A DNA stretch of 64,000 nucleotides, taken from contig CM057469.1 of the NCBI GenBank assembly GCA_030035585.1, forward strand, positions 14,316,501 through 14,380,500, read 5' to 3'. Position 1 is the first letter of the stretch, and every line of letters starts with the position of its first letter. Position numbers and translations under genes: made by a program. Below are positions 46,314 to 58,127 of the stretch, in pieces. The notes under the pieces were generated by a model, which was not told the DNA's origin, did no database searches, and worked only from the letters and a program-made list of their open reading frames with translations. Origin of the DNA: Dugong dugon (lineage: Eukaryota; Chordata; Mammalia; Sirenia; Dugongidae).

Positions 46314-46564
46314 GTGGCAGAAAAGAAAGATTTAAAAAAATACTTTGAGTCAGACCGCTCTGAATATGGCACAACACATTTCAAACTGCCTCAATATAGA
46401 CGCTTATTGGAAACAATTTTCAGGTTTCTGATGCTGGTTGACTGCATATTTCAGGAACTCATCCGTCAACTTATGAACACTGCAGTCATACTACTTTTGA
46501 ATTTATTTAATGGGTCTGCTATAATGCCATTTTCAGTGGAAGAAAAGAACGAAGATCTCATCAG
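46314..46564 (+). CDS. DNAH14: DNAH14 exon (last one in window), tail
   Basis: 251 bp, phase 0 in, phase 2 out; residues 342-424 and two bases of 425. Acceptor cgttaaattgtag|GTG, donor CTCATCAG|gtaaat. Encodes VAEKKDLKKYFESDRSEYGT, then FKLPQYRRLLETIFRFLMLV, ELIRQLMNTAVILLLNLFNG and PFSVEEKNEDLIR. The middle is a strongly hydrophobic helix pair of the tail, not a membrane segment. The frame continues past the window; no further exon was recognised up to 64000, so the next intron is longer than 17.4 kb. The 5' end of the antisense L1 lies 188 bp upstream. Confidence 0.88.
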
Positions 46565-46612
46565 GTAAATCACTTTTGACTTATGAAATGAATTTATAAT
46601 CATAAGCTTTTC

Positions 46613-47105
46613 ATGGTTTGAATTATGTCCCCCCAAAAGTGTGTATATCAATTTGGCTGGGCCATGATTCCCAGAGTTGTATGGTTGGCCTCCATTTTGT
46701 GATTGTAATTTTATGTTAAAGAGGATTAGGGTGGGATTGTAAGACCACCCTTACCCAGGTCACATCCCTGATGCAGTGTAAAGGGAGTTTCCCTGGGGTG
46801 TGGCCTGCACCACCTTTTATCTCTCAAGAGATAAAAGGAAAGGGAAGTGAGCAGAGAGTTGGGGACTTCATACCATCAAGAAAGTAGTGCCAGGAGCAGA
46901 GCATGTCCTTTGGACCGGGGTTCCTATGCTGAGCTGCTCCTAGTCTGGGGGAACACTGATGGGAAGGCTGCGAGAGAGAAAGACTTCCCCTGGAGGTGAC
47001 ACCCTGAATTTGGACTTTTAGCCTACTTTACTGTAAGGAAATAACCTTCTCTGTTAAAACCATCCACTTGTGGTATTTCTGTCGTAGCAGCGCTAGATAA
47101 CTAAG
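46613..47105 (+). repeat. MaLR/MLT1-like LTR
   Basis: Begins tggtttgaattatgtccccc, has catgattcccagagttgtat, gagcatgtcctttggaccgg, and ends ttaaaaccatccacttgtgg, gtagcagcgctagataacta. About 490 bp, both ends present. Confidence 0.75.
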
Positions 47106-47411
47106 ACAAGCTTATATTGCCACTTATGAAGGAAATATCTAATAATTTAAGTTAGAATTTGGAAGTTCTTCTTGTAGCAAGGTATAGTTTATAATCATCT
47201 TTGCCAAATTTAGTATTTGGTAATGTTTTACTTAATACTGTCCTTAAAATTTAAGAAAATTTCCTTAAGTTTTTTTCAAAATTGTGCATAGGTAGCTTGT
47301 CATATAAAATAGAGGATGCTCTGTGAAATTTGAATTTCAAATAAATAATGAATAATTTTTTAGTATGTGTGTCTTAAATATTATTTATAGTATAAAATCA
47401 TTTTTTATCAA

Positions 47412-47923
47412 CTAGTGCTGCTATAACAAAAGTACCACAAGTGGATGGCTTTAATAAACAGAAACTTACTCTGTCACAGTTTAGGAGACTAGAAGTGCGA
47501 ATTCAAGGCGCCAGCTCCAGGCGAAGGCTCTCTTTCTCTGCCAGCTCTGGAGAAGGTCCTTGTCCTCAATCTTCCCCTGGCTCTAAGAGTTTCTCAGTGC
47601 AGGGAACCAGGTCCAAAGGACACGCTTCACTCCTGGCTCTGTTTTCGTGGTGGTAGGAGGTCCCTCTCCTCTTTACTCGATTATCTCTTTTATATCTCAA
47701 AGAGTTTGACTCAAGGTACAACCTAATCCTATAGATTGTGTCTTGCCTCATTAACACAACTGCCTCTAATCCTGCCTCATCAGCATCACAGAGGTTAGGA
47801 TTCACAACACATAGGATAATCACATCAGATCATAAAATGGTGGACAACCACACAATACTGGGAATCATGGACTAGCCAAGTTGACACACATTTCTGGGGG
47901 ACACAATTCAGTCCAGAACATAT
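47412..47923 (-). repeat. MaLR/MLT1-like LTR, opposed to the previous one
   Basis: The + strand begins actagtgctgctataacaaa, gtaccacaagtggatggctt and ends gggggacacaattcagtcca, the complement of the family ends. Shares ccaaaggacacgctt (complement of the gtcctttggacc block). Confidence 0.8.
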
Positions 47924-47933
47924 ATCTATATAT

Positions 47934-48120
47934 ATTAAAATTTGCAAAAGCCGGAACCTATGTAAGGCAGAAACCTGTCAGAGAAGAAAAACTCAAATAT
48001 TTTCTAGTAAAAGAAGAGACAGAAAAGTGGTAAGACTGCATCCTGTCCAAGGTAGAATACTTGTGAGACCTGGAAAAACAAGGCAATCTCATTGAGTTCT
48101 GGCTCTCACACGTTTCACTG
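47934..48120 (-). mobile_element. small TIR element, pogo/Tigger-like (copy 2)
   Basis: Inverted copy of 29198-29385: tttgcaaaagccggaaccta, aaagtggtaagactgcatcc, acctggaaaaacaaggcaat, ggctctcacacgtttcactg. Followed at once by TATATATA. Confidence 0.65.
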
Positions 48121-48140
48121 TATATATATATATATATATC
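48121..48140. repeat. (TA)n
   Basis: Ten TA units, directly after the TIR element; may have grown from its TA target duplication. Confidence 0.9.
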
Positions 48141-48164
48141 TGTATATAATTTTGATGACGTTCC

Positions 48165-51100
48165 TTTTATGTATTTTTCTTTGTGCTTGTGCTTTTGGTG
48201 TCATATCTAAGAATTAGTTGTTAAAAACTGGGTCCTGAAGCATTACCCTTATGTTTTCTTCTAAGTGTTTTATGGTTTTAGTTCTTATGTTTAGGTCTTT
48301 CGTCCATTTTGAGTTAGTTTTTATATATGGTAAGGGATATGAGTTTAAGTTCATTCTTTTGCACGTGGAAATCCAGATGTCCCAGAACCATTTATTAAAG
48401 AGTCTATTCTTTCCTGTTGGATGTACTTAGCGCCCTTATCAGAAATCAGTTGACTGTAGATGTACAGGTTTATTTCTGGACTCTGCATTCTATTCTGTTA
48501 GTTGATATGTCTGTCATTGTGCCAGTATCAGACTGTGTTGATTACTGTAGCTTTGTAATATATTCTGAGATCAGGAATTGTGAATTCTCCCACTTTATTC
48601 TTCTTTTTCAAGATTTCTTTCACTGTTCGGGGTCCCTTGTCATTTCATATAAATTTGAGAATTGGCTTTTCCATTTCTGCGAAGAGGGCTGTTGTAGTTT
48701 TGATGGAGATTGCATTTAATCTATAGATTGCTTTGGGTAGTATTGACATCTTAACAGTATTAAGTCTTCCAATTCCTGAGCACAGAATGTCCTTCCATTT
48801 ATTTAGGTCTTCTTTAATTTCTTTCAGTAATGTTTTACAGCTTTCAGTGTACACATCTTTAACTTCCTTAGTTAGATGTATTCCTTGGCAATTTTATGCT
48901 TTTAGGTGATTTTGTAAATGGAATTGTTTTTAACTTCCTTTACTGATTGCTCATTGCTGGTGTATAGAAACTCAACTGATTTTTGTGTGTTGATCTTGTA
49001 TCCTGCCACTTTGGTGAATTCATTTATTAACTCTAGTAGTTTTTTTGTGGATTCTTTGGGGTCTTCTGTATATAGAATCATGTCATCTGGCAACAGGGAT
49101 AGTTTTAGTTCTTCCTTCCCAATTTTGATAGTTTATATTTCTTTTTCTTGCATAATTGCTCTGGCCAGAATTTTCAGTACAATGTCGAATAGCAGTGGTG
49201 AGAGTGAGCATCCTTGTTTTGTTCCTGATTTTAAGAGGAAAGCTCTCTGTGTTTTTCTATTGAGTATAATATTAACTGTGGGTTTTCATAAATGCCCTTT
49301 ATTATATGAAGAATTTCTCTTCTATTCCTACCTTAGTGAATGTTTTTATTATAAACGTGTGTTGGATTTTGCCAGATGCCTTTTTCTGCATTGATTGAGA
49401 TGATCTTATGGTCCTTTTGTTCTATTAATGTGATGTATTACATTGATTAATTTTCTAATGTTGAACCACCCTTGAATTCCTGGGAGAGATACCACTTGAT
49501 TATGACGTATAATCATTTTTGTATGTTTTTCAATTTGTTTTGCTAGTATTCTGTTGAGGATTTTTATGTCTATATTCATAAGGGGTATTGGTCTGTAGTT
49601 TTCTTTTCTTGTGATATCATTGTCTGATTTTGGTATCAAAATGATTCTAGCCTAAGAGAATGAGTTAAGAAGTGTTCTCTCTTGTATATTTTAAGAAAAG
49701 TTTAAGAATGATCAAAGTCACTTCTTCTATAAATGTTTTGTAGAATCCCCCAGTAGAGCCATCTCCTCTAAGACTTTTCTTTTTTGGGAGGAAGTTTTTG
49801 ATTACTGATTCAGTCTCTTCACTTGTTATATGTTTATTGAGATCTTCTATTTCTCTTCAAGGCAGTATAGGAAATTCATGTGTTTCTAGGAATTTGTCCA
49901 TCTCACCTAGGTTATCTAATTTGTTGGTGTACAGTTGTTCATAGTATTCTCTTATGACCCTTTTTTTCTGTTGGGTTGGTTGTAATGTCCCATCTTCATT
50001 TCTGATTCTAGATATTTGCATCTTCGCCCTTTTTTTGTTTGTCAGTCTAGCTAGAGGTTTGTCAGTTTTATTGATCTTTTCAAAAAACAAGCATCTGCTT
50101 TCATTGATTCTGTTGTTTTCTATTCTCTATTTCATTTCTCTGCTCTGTTCTTTGTTCATTTCCTCCCTCTGGAAGCTTTCAGCTTGGTTTGTTTTTCCTT
50201 TTCTAGTTCCACCAGTTGTCAAATTATGTTATCAATTTAAGATCTTTTTTCTTTTTTATTGTATGTGTTTTACATTATGAATTTCCCTCTGAGCACAGCC
50301 TCTGCTGTGTCCCATAATTCTTGGTATGTTGTGCTTTCATTTTCATTTCATTCTAAGTATTTTCTAATTTCTCTCTTGATTTCTTCCTTGACTTATTGGT
50401 TGATTAATAGTGTGTTGTTTCATTTCCACCTATTTGTGTATTTTTCAATTTTCTTTCTGTTATTAGTTTCTAACTTTACTCCATTGTGGTCAGAGAATAT
50501 ATCTTGTATGTTTTTAGTCTTTTTACATTTATTGAGATTTGCTTTTGACCTAACATATGGTCTACCGTGGAGAATGATCCATGTGCACTAGAGAAGAATA
50601 TATTTCGTGCTGTTGTTGTGTGGAGTGTTCTGTACGTGTCTGCTAGGTCTAATTGCTTTGTAATGTTATTCGGATCTTCTACATCCTTGCTTATTTTCTT
50701 TCAGGATGATCTGTCCATTGTTGAAAGCGGTGTATTGAAGACTCCTACTATTACTGTAAAACTATTTCTTCCTTAAACTCTGTTAGAGTTTACTTTATAT
50801 ATTTAGGGCCTCTGGTGTTAGAAGCATATATATTTCTAATTGTTTTACCTTCTTGATGAATTGATTATTTTATCATTATATAATATGTTTCTTTGTCTCT
50901 TATAACATTTTTTTACTTAAGGCCTACTTTGTCTGGTATTAAAATCCCCATACCAACCCTCTTTTGATTGTTCTTCTCATGGAATATTTTTTTCATCTTT
51001 TCACTTTCAACTTACTTGTGTCCTTACGTTTGAGATGTGTCTCTTGTAGGCAGCATATAGTTGGGTCTTGTTTTGTTTTGTTTTTTTAATCCATTCTGCC

Positions 51101-52196
51101 ATCCTCTGCCTTTTGATTGGAATATTTAGGCAATTTACATTCACAGTAATTACCAGCAAAGAAGGACTTACATCTGTCATTTTTCTGTGTGTGTGTGTGT
51201 GTGTGTGTGTATTTGTGTGTGTATTTTATTGCTTCTTTGTGCCTCATTTCCTCCAAAACTGCCAACTTTTGTGTTTTGTTTATTTTTTGTAGTGAACAAT
51301 TTCGATCCTCTTCATCTTTCCTTTTGTGTGTATTTTTTAGATGTTTTGTTTTGTTTTTATCATGATGGTTAAATTTAACAACTTGCATTTATAATTATAA
51401 CTACCTGTTTTTATTGATACCAGCTTAACTTCAGTAACATACAAAAACTCTATACCTATACTCTTCCTCCACTTCCTTCTGATTATTTGGTGTTTATCAC
51501 TTATTACTTCTTTATATATCATGTGCCCTGTACCATATATATGCACTTATTTTTTAATGTATTTGCTATTGTAAAGCATGAAGGACATAACAATTAGATT
51601 TATTGAGTCATAATTCCTTAAAACTAGCCCTTATACTTGACCATACAATTACCTTTAATGGAGATCTTTTTTTCTATGAATGACTTTAAGTTACTTTCTA
51701 GTGTCTTTCTTGCCCATCTGAAGGACTCCCTTTGGCATTTTTTGTAGGGTTGGCCTAGTAATATGAAGTCTCTCAGCTTTTTGTTATCTGAGAATGTCTT
51801 GATTTCACCTTTATTCTTGAAGGACGTTTATTCTTGGTTGAGTTTTTTTTTCTTCCAGTACTTTAAATATGTCAGTTTATTGTTTTCTGGCCTCCAAGGT
51901 TTCTGAGGAGATATCGGCACTTAATATTGGGGATTCTTTGTATGTGACTATTTGCTTTGCATTTGCTGCTTTCAGGATTCTCTCTTTATCTTTGGTTTTT
52001 GAAAGCCTGATTACAGTCTGTCTCAGTGTGGGTCTCTTTGGGTTTATCCTACTTGAAGTTCATTGAACTTCTTAGATTTGTAGACTTCAACAGATTTGGA
52101 AAGTTATCTGTCATTATTTCTTCAAATATTCTTTCTGACCCTTTTTCTTATCTCCTTCTGGAATTCCCATGATGAGTATGTTATTTTGCTTGGTGA
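48165..52196 (-). mobile_element. old L1, antisense, ORF2 to ORF1
   Basis: The + strand gives the complement of an L1 from the ORF2 C-terminal half (tgctttgggtagtattgaca) through RT (49640-48900), the endonuclease (about 50270-51000; gtggtcagagaatatatctt) to ORF1 (about 52100). The RT palm motif has become PDD (near 49085). Minus frames include [20 protein letters not shown] (49639). A (GT)13 run sits at 51187-51212. The L1 of the next feature abuts its 5' side. Confidence 0.88.
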
Positions 52197-53105
52197 TGTC
52201 CCCCAACTAGAACTCATAGAAATATAGAGAACACTCTACCCAACAGCTACAAAGTATGCATTCTTTTCCAATGCACATGGAACATTCTCCAGAATAGACC
52301 ACATCTTAGGCCACAAAGCAACCCTCAACAAAATCCAAAACACTGGGATAATACAAAGTATCTTCTCTGATCACAACACCATCAAAGTAGATATTAACAA
52401 CAGGAAGAGTAAGGGAAAAAAATCAATTATGTAGAAACTAAATAACACCCTCTTAAAAACCACTGAGTAATAGAAGAAATCAAAGATGGAATCAAAAAAT
52501 TCCTAGAATCAAACGAGAATGAAAACACATCATACCACAACCTTTGGGACACAGCAAAGGCAGTGCTCAGAGGTTAATTTATAACAATAGATGCACACAT
52601 CAAAAAAGAAGAAAGGGACAAAATCAAAACATTAGTTACACAACTCAAACAAATACAAAGACAACAGCAAAAGAAACCCACAGCCACCAGAAGAAAGGAA
52701 ATACTAAAGATCAGGGCAGAAATAATTAAATAGAGAATAGAAAAACAATAGAAAGAATCAACAAAACCAAAAGTTGGTTCTTTAAAAAGATCAATGAAAT
52801 CGACGAACCATTGGCCAAATTAACAGGAGAGGATGCAAATAACCCAAAAAAAAAGAAAACAAATAAAATGGGGGACATTACTACAGACTCAATTGAAATA
52901 AAAATGATCATAACAGAGTATTATGAAAAACTCTACTCCAACCAATTTGAAAATCTAGAGGAAATGAACAAATTTCTAGAAACATACTACCTACCCAAAC
53001 TATCACAAATTGATGTGGAAAATCTGAACAGACCCATAACAAGAGAAGAGATTGAAAAGGTAATTTAAAAAAAAAAAACTCCCAGCAAAAAAAAGCCCTG
53101 GCCCA
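52197..53105 (+). mobile_element. L1 copy C, left part (ORF2 endonuclease end to RT start)
   Basis: Plus-strand L1 from the endonuclease C-terminus (ttcttttccaatgcacatgg, aatagaccacatcttaggcc) to the start of RT (frame 52811-53068: [33 protein letters not shown]). It breaks off at aaaaaaaagccctggccca (53087-53105) and resumes at 59464. Confidence 0.88.
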
Positions 53106-54009
53106 CTGGGAGACCGTGGTCTCGGGGAACATCTGGCTCAATAGGCATAACACAGCTCACAAAGACAATCTTCTACATTCTATCGTGGTGAGTAGCGTCT
53201 GGGGTCTTAAAAGCCTGTGAGCAGCCATCTAAGGTACTCTGCTGGTCTCACCCCTTTGGGAGCAAGGGAGAATGAAGAGAACAGGATACTAGGAAAAGAT
53301 TAGTCCAAAGGACTAATGGACTACAGCTACCATGGCCTCCATGAGACTGAGTCCAGTACAGCTAGATGATGCCCAGCTACCACCACTGACTACTCTGACC
53401 GGGATCACAATAGAGGGCCTTGGACAGAGCTGGAAAAGGATGTAGAACAAAATTCTCACTCACAAAAAAAAAAGACCAGATTTACTGACCTGACGGACTG
53501 GAGAAACCCCGGACACCCTTTTAGCTCAGTGGTGAAGTCACTTCCGAAGTTCACCATTCAGCCAGGGATTGGAACACCTCATAAAACAAAATGGGACTAA
53601 TGCGGCACAGCAGTCCAAGGACAAGGACTAGTAGGCAAGGGGGGACAAGAAAGATGGTGATAGGGAACTCAAGGTTGAGAAGGGACAGTGTTGGCATGTT
53701 GTGGGGTTGTTAACCATTGTCATAGGGCAGTATGTGTATTAACTGTTTAATGAGAAACTCTTTGTTCTGCAAACCTTCATCTAAGGTACAAAAGAAAAAT
53801 TATCTATGTACGATCAAACTGACAACACCAACTCAAAAGATTTGATGGGAAGCCTAGGGGGCGGTGAGCTGAAGATAAAGGTGATGGAATAATTTGGAAA
53901 AGGATAGTGAGAATAGCAGCACAATTGGAAGAATGTAATTGCTGTCACTGAATTGTACATGTAGAAACTTTTGAAATGGTGTAACTTTGGTTATGTATTC
54001 CCCCCCCCC
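53106..54009 (+). mobile_element. L1 copy A: 3' UTR-only insertion inside copy C, left part
   Basis: 5'-truncated L1: ctgggagaccgtggtctcgg, then gtgagtagcgtctggggtct, and the tail module X (cttcatctaaggtacaaaag). It continues through a ~100 bp stretch found only here, then Y (gagaatagcagcacaattgg) and a C10 run (54000-54009). The rest of its tail is at 59314-59463, beyond copy B. Confidence 0.85.
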
Positions 54010-54025
54010 AAAAAAAAGGGGTCCT
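54010..54025. repeat. target-site duplication of L1 copy B, left
   Basis: aaaaaaaaggggtcct; identical to 59298-59313. Confidence 0.9.
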
Positions 54026-54035
54026 GAGGTTCCGG

Positions 54036-54046
54036 CAAGATGGCGC
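54036..54046 (+). promoter_or_regulatory. YY1-type site at L1 start
   Basis: CAAGATGGCGC begins 10 bases into the element, preceded by an ETS-like TTCCGG (54030-54035). Human L1 carries a YY1 site (CAAGATGGC) at nearly the same offset, where it sets the transcription start. The copy at 46105-46124 has it mutated to CAAAATGGT. Confidence 0.65.
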
Positions 54047-54392
54047 TCTAGGCAGAAGCACCACACCATCCCTCCACAGCAAAGATCCGAAAAACTAAGC
54101 CAAACAGAGAATGCAACAATTCTGAAACCCTAGAACATCAAATGAAGAGATAAAGAACTCAGCCGAGCACCAAATGGAGTGAAAATACTGAAACAGAACG
54201 GAGAGCAAGGAGAGATTCGTGCAGAGGTCCCCTACCAGCTAACGCAGCATGGATCCACCATCTTGTACTCCTATCAGAGACCAGCAAACGGGGGTACGAG
54301 AAAGCAGCCTCATGGAGCGTCCAGTGGGAGACAAAACAGCCAGGACGAAATAAACAAATCTACAATCAATAAACAAGAGAAATATCTACTGA

Positions 54393-55199
54393 ATGCCCCG
54401 AAAACAGCAAACAATATCAAAACATTTACAAAAACAGGACAGGATGGTTCCAGTAGGCATCCAAATTAAACACCAGATGACTCTCCTATGGAAGAAAATG
54501 CACTAGAAGTACCTGATAGGGAATTCAAATCTCTAATACTTGGAATTTTCCAAGAACTGAGGCAAAAAGCAGACAAACATGAGAAAAAAATAGACAAATT
54601 CATGGAAAATACAGACAAAAAATTGGAAGAATTCAGGAAGATGATGCAGGAACAAAATGCCAAAATAAATTCACAACTAGAAATTATACAGAAACAACAA
54701 TTAGAAATCCAAAAGATAAACAACAAGATTTCAGAAATGGATGATGTCATAGAAGGGCTGAGAAGCAGATTTGAAACTGTGGAAGAGAGGATCAGTGGAA
54801 CTGAAGACAAACACTTGGATACAACTCTGTTTCAGGAAAACTCAGAAAAAAGAACAAAGAAAAATGGAGAGACCCTGAGAGTTATGTGGGACACAATTAA
54901 AAGTAAAAAATTTATGAGTGATTGGCATTCCAGAACAGGGGGAGAAAACAGAAAACACAGAGAGGATCATTGAGAAACTGCTGACAGAAAACTTCCCCAA
55001 TATCATGAAAGATGAAAAGCTGGCCATCCAAGAAGCTCAACGAACCCCATATATAAGAGACCCCAAAAGAAAATCACCAAGGCATATCATAGTCACACTT
55101 GCCAAAACCAAAGGCAAACAAAGAATCCTGAGAGCAGCTCGTGAAAAACAAGAAGTCACATACAGAGGAGAAACAATAAGACTAAACTCAGATTATTAG
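54393..55199 (+). pseudogene. L1 ORF1, frameshifted and cut
   Basis: The original ATG at 54393 (MPRKQQTISKHLQKQDRMV) is followed after ~22 codons by a one-base deletion relative to the 44192 copy; the coiled coil then reads in frame 54488-54973 (EVPDREFKSLILGIFQELRQ). A second indel near 54915 shifts it again (54918-55199, MIGIPEQGEKTENTERIIEK; SPRHIIVTLAKTKGKQRILR). It stops at NSDY where the deletion joins ORF2 sequence and creates TAG. Confidence 0.88.
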
Positions 55200-58127
55200 A
55201 TGCACATATCAAAAGAGAAGAAAGGGACAAAATCAAAACATTAACTACAGAACTCAAACAAATAGAAAGAGAACAGCAAAAAAAAAAAAAAAAGCCCAGA
55301 ACCACCGGAAGAAAGGAAATAGTAAAGATCAGAGCAGAAATAAATGAAATAGAGAACAGAAAAACAATAGAAAGAATCAACAAAACCAAAAGTTAGTTCT
55401 TTGAAAGAACCAACAAAATTGACAAACCACTGGCCAGACTGACAAAAGAAAAACAGGAGAGGACACAAATAACCCACATAAGAAATGAAATGGGGGACAT
55501 TACAACAGACCCAACTGAAATAAAAAGGATTATAACAGAATATTATGAAAAACTATACTCCAACAAATTGGAAAACCTAGAGGAAATGGATAAATTTCTA
55601 GAAACACACGGCCTATCCAAACTACAACAAAGTGATGTTGAAAATCTGAACAGACCCGTAACAAGAGAAGAGATTGAAAAGGTAATTAAAAAAACTCTCA
55701 ACCAAAAAAAGCCCTGGCCCAGATGGCGTCACTGGAGAATTCTACAAAACATTTACAGAAGAGCTTGTACCAGTTCTACTCAAGCTATTTCAGAGCATAG
55801 AAGAGGAAGCAACACTTCCAAATTCATTCTATGAAGCCACCATAACACTGATACCAAAACCAGGAAAAGATGTCACAAAAAAAGAAAATTACAGACCAAT
55901 ATCTCTCATGAATATAGATGCAAAAATTCTTAACACAATTCTAGCCAATAGAATTCAGCATCATATCAAAAACATAATACACCATGACCAAGTAGGATTC
56001 ATACCAGGTATGCAAGGATGGTTCAACATTAGAAAATCAATCAACGTAATCCACCACATAAATAAAAGGAAAGAAAAGAATCACGTGATCATCTCAATTG
56101 ACGTAGAAAAGGCATTTGACGAAGTCCAACACCCATTCCTGATAAAAGCTCTCAATCAAATAGGTGTAGAAGGGAAATTTCTCAACATAATAAAGGGCAT
56201 CTATGCAAAACCAATGGCCAACATAATTCTTAATGGAGAGAGGCTGAAAACATTCCCCTTGAGAACAGGAACAAGACAAGGATGCCCTTCATCACCACTC
56301 CTATTTAACATTGTGCTGGAAGTTCTAGCTAGAGCAATAAGGCAAGAAAAAGAAATAAAGGGCATCCAAATTGGTAATGAAGCAGTTAAACTGTCCCTGT
56401 TTGCAGATGATATGATACTACACATAGAAAACCCTAAAGACTCCACGAGAAATGTTCTGGAACTAATAGAAAGATTCAGCAGAGTAGCAGGATACAAGAT
56501 AAACATACAAAAATCAGTTGGATTCCTATACACCAGTAAGGAGAACAATGAGAAGGAAATCAGGAAACCAATACCATTTTCAATAGCCCCTAAAAAGATA
56601 AAATACTTAGGAATAAATCTGACCAGGGATGAATAAGACGTATACAAAGAAAACTGTAAAACACTAATGCATGAATCCCAAAGGGATATACATAAATGGA
56701 AAAACATACCATGCTCATGGATAGGCAGACTCAACATTGTGAAAATGGCAATTCTAGCCAAAGCAATTTACAAATACAATGCAATCCCGATCCAAATACC
56801 AGCAACATTCTTCAAAGAGACGGAAAAACTAATCATTAACTATATGTGGAAAGGGAAGAAACCCCAAATAAGTAAAGCACTACTGAAGAAGAGGAATAAA
56901 GTCGGAGGACTCACACTACCTGACTTCAGAACCTACTATACAGCTACAGTAGTCAAAACAGCCTGGTACTGGTACAAGGATAGATCCATTGACCAATGGA
57001 ACAGAATTGAGAACCCAGATGTAAATCCATCCACCTACGGTCACCTGATCTTCGACAAGGGCCCAAAGTCCATCAAATGGGGAAAAGACAGTCTTTTTAA
57101 GAAATGGTGCTGGCAAAACTGGATATCCATTTGCAAAAAAATGAAACAGGACCCATACTTCACACCGTATACAAAAACTACTTCAAAATGGATCAAAGAC
57201 CTGAATATAAAGCCTAAAACTATAAAGTTCATAGAAGAAAAAATAGGACCAACACTTCAGGCCTCAATACATGGCATTAACAGCATACAAACCATAACCA
57301 TCAATGCACAAAACCCAACAGATAAGCTAGATAACTGGGATCTTCTAAAAATAAAATACCTATGCTCTTCAAAAGACTTCACCAAAAGAGTAAAAAGAGA
57401 ACCTACAGACTGGAAAAAATTTTTGGACAGTTACAAGTCAGAAAAAGGTCTAATCTCCGTAATCTACAAGAAAATCCAACACGTCTACAACAAAAAGACA
57501 AATAATCCTATTAAAAAATGGGCATAGAAAATGAACAAACACTTCACCAAAGAAGACATTCAAATGGCCAACAGACACATGAGGAAATGTTCCCGATCAC
57601 TAGCCATTAGAGAAATGCAGATTAAAACCATAATGAGTTACCATCTCACCCCGGTATTACTGGCACGAATCAAAAACACAGGAAATAACAAATGTTGGAG
57701 GGGCTGTGGGGAAATCGGAACTCTTATGCACTGCTGGTGGGAATGCAAAATGATACAGCCATTTTGGAAAATGATATGGCACTTCCTCAGAAAGCTATAA
57801 GTAAACATACCATTTGATCTTGCAATCCCACTCTTAGGAATATATCCTAGAGAAATAAGAGTCGTCATGCGAATAGACATATGCACACCTATGTTCATGG
57901 TAGCATTGTTCACAATAGCAAAACGATGGAAACAACGTAGGTGCCCATCAACAGATGAATGGATAAGCAAACTATGGTACATACACACAATGGAGTACTA
58001 TGCAACGAGAAAGATCAATGATGAATCTGTGAAGCATCTCATAACATGGATGAAACTGGAGGACATTATGCTGAGTGAAATAAGTCAATCACAAAAGGAC
58101 AAATATTGTATGAGACCTCTATTGTAA
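55200..58127 (+). pseudogene. L1 ORF2 lacking endonuclease
   Basis: Frames 55490-55834, 55908-56636, 56667-57527, 57531-57800 and 57867-58127. RT motifs: [20 protein letters not shown] and an intact FADD (56400-56411). C-terminal cysteine motif [18 protein letters not shown] near 57690-57750. The endonuclease domain is absent, so this copy could not have nicked its own target if the deletion came first. Confidence 0.92.

Noticed and set aside
56201..56761. 186-codon minus-strand frame and similar frames opposite L1 ORF2
   Set aside because: Antisense shadows of RT coding sequence, recurring wherever L1 ORF2 is present.
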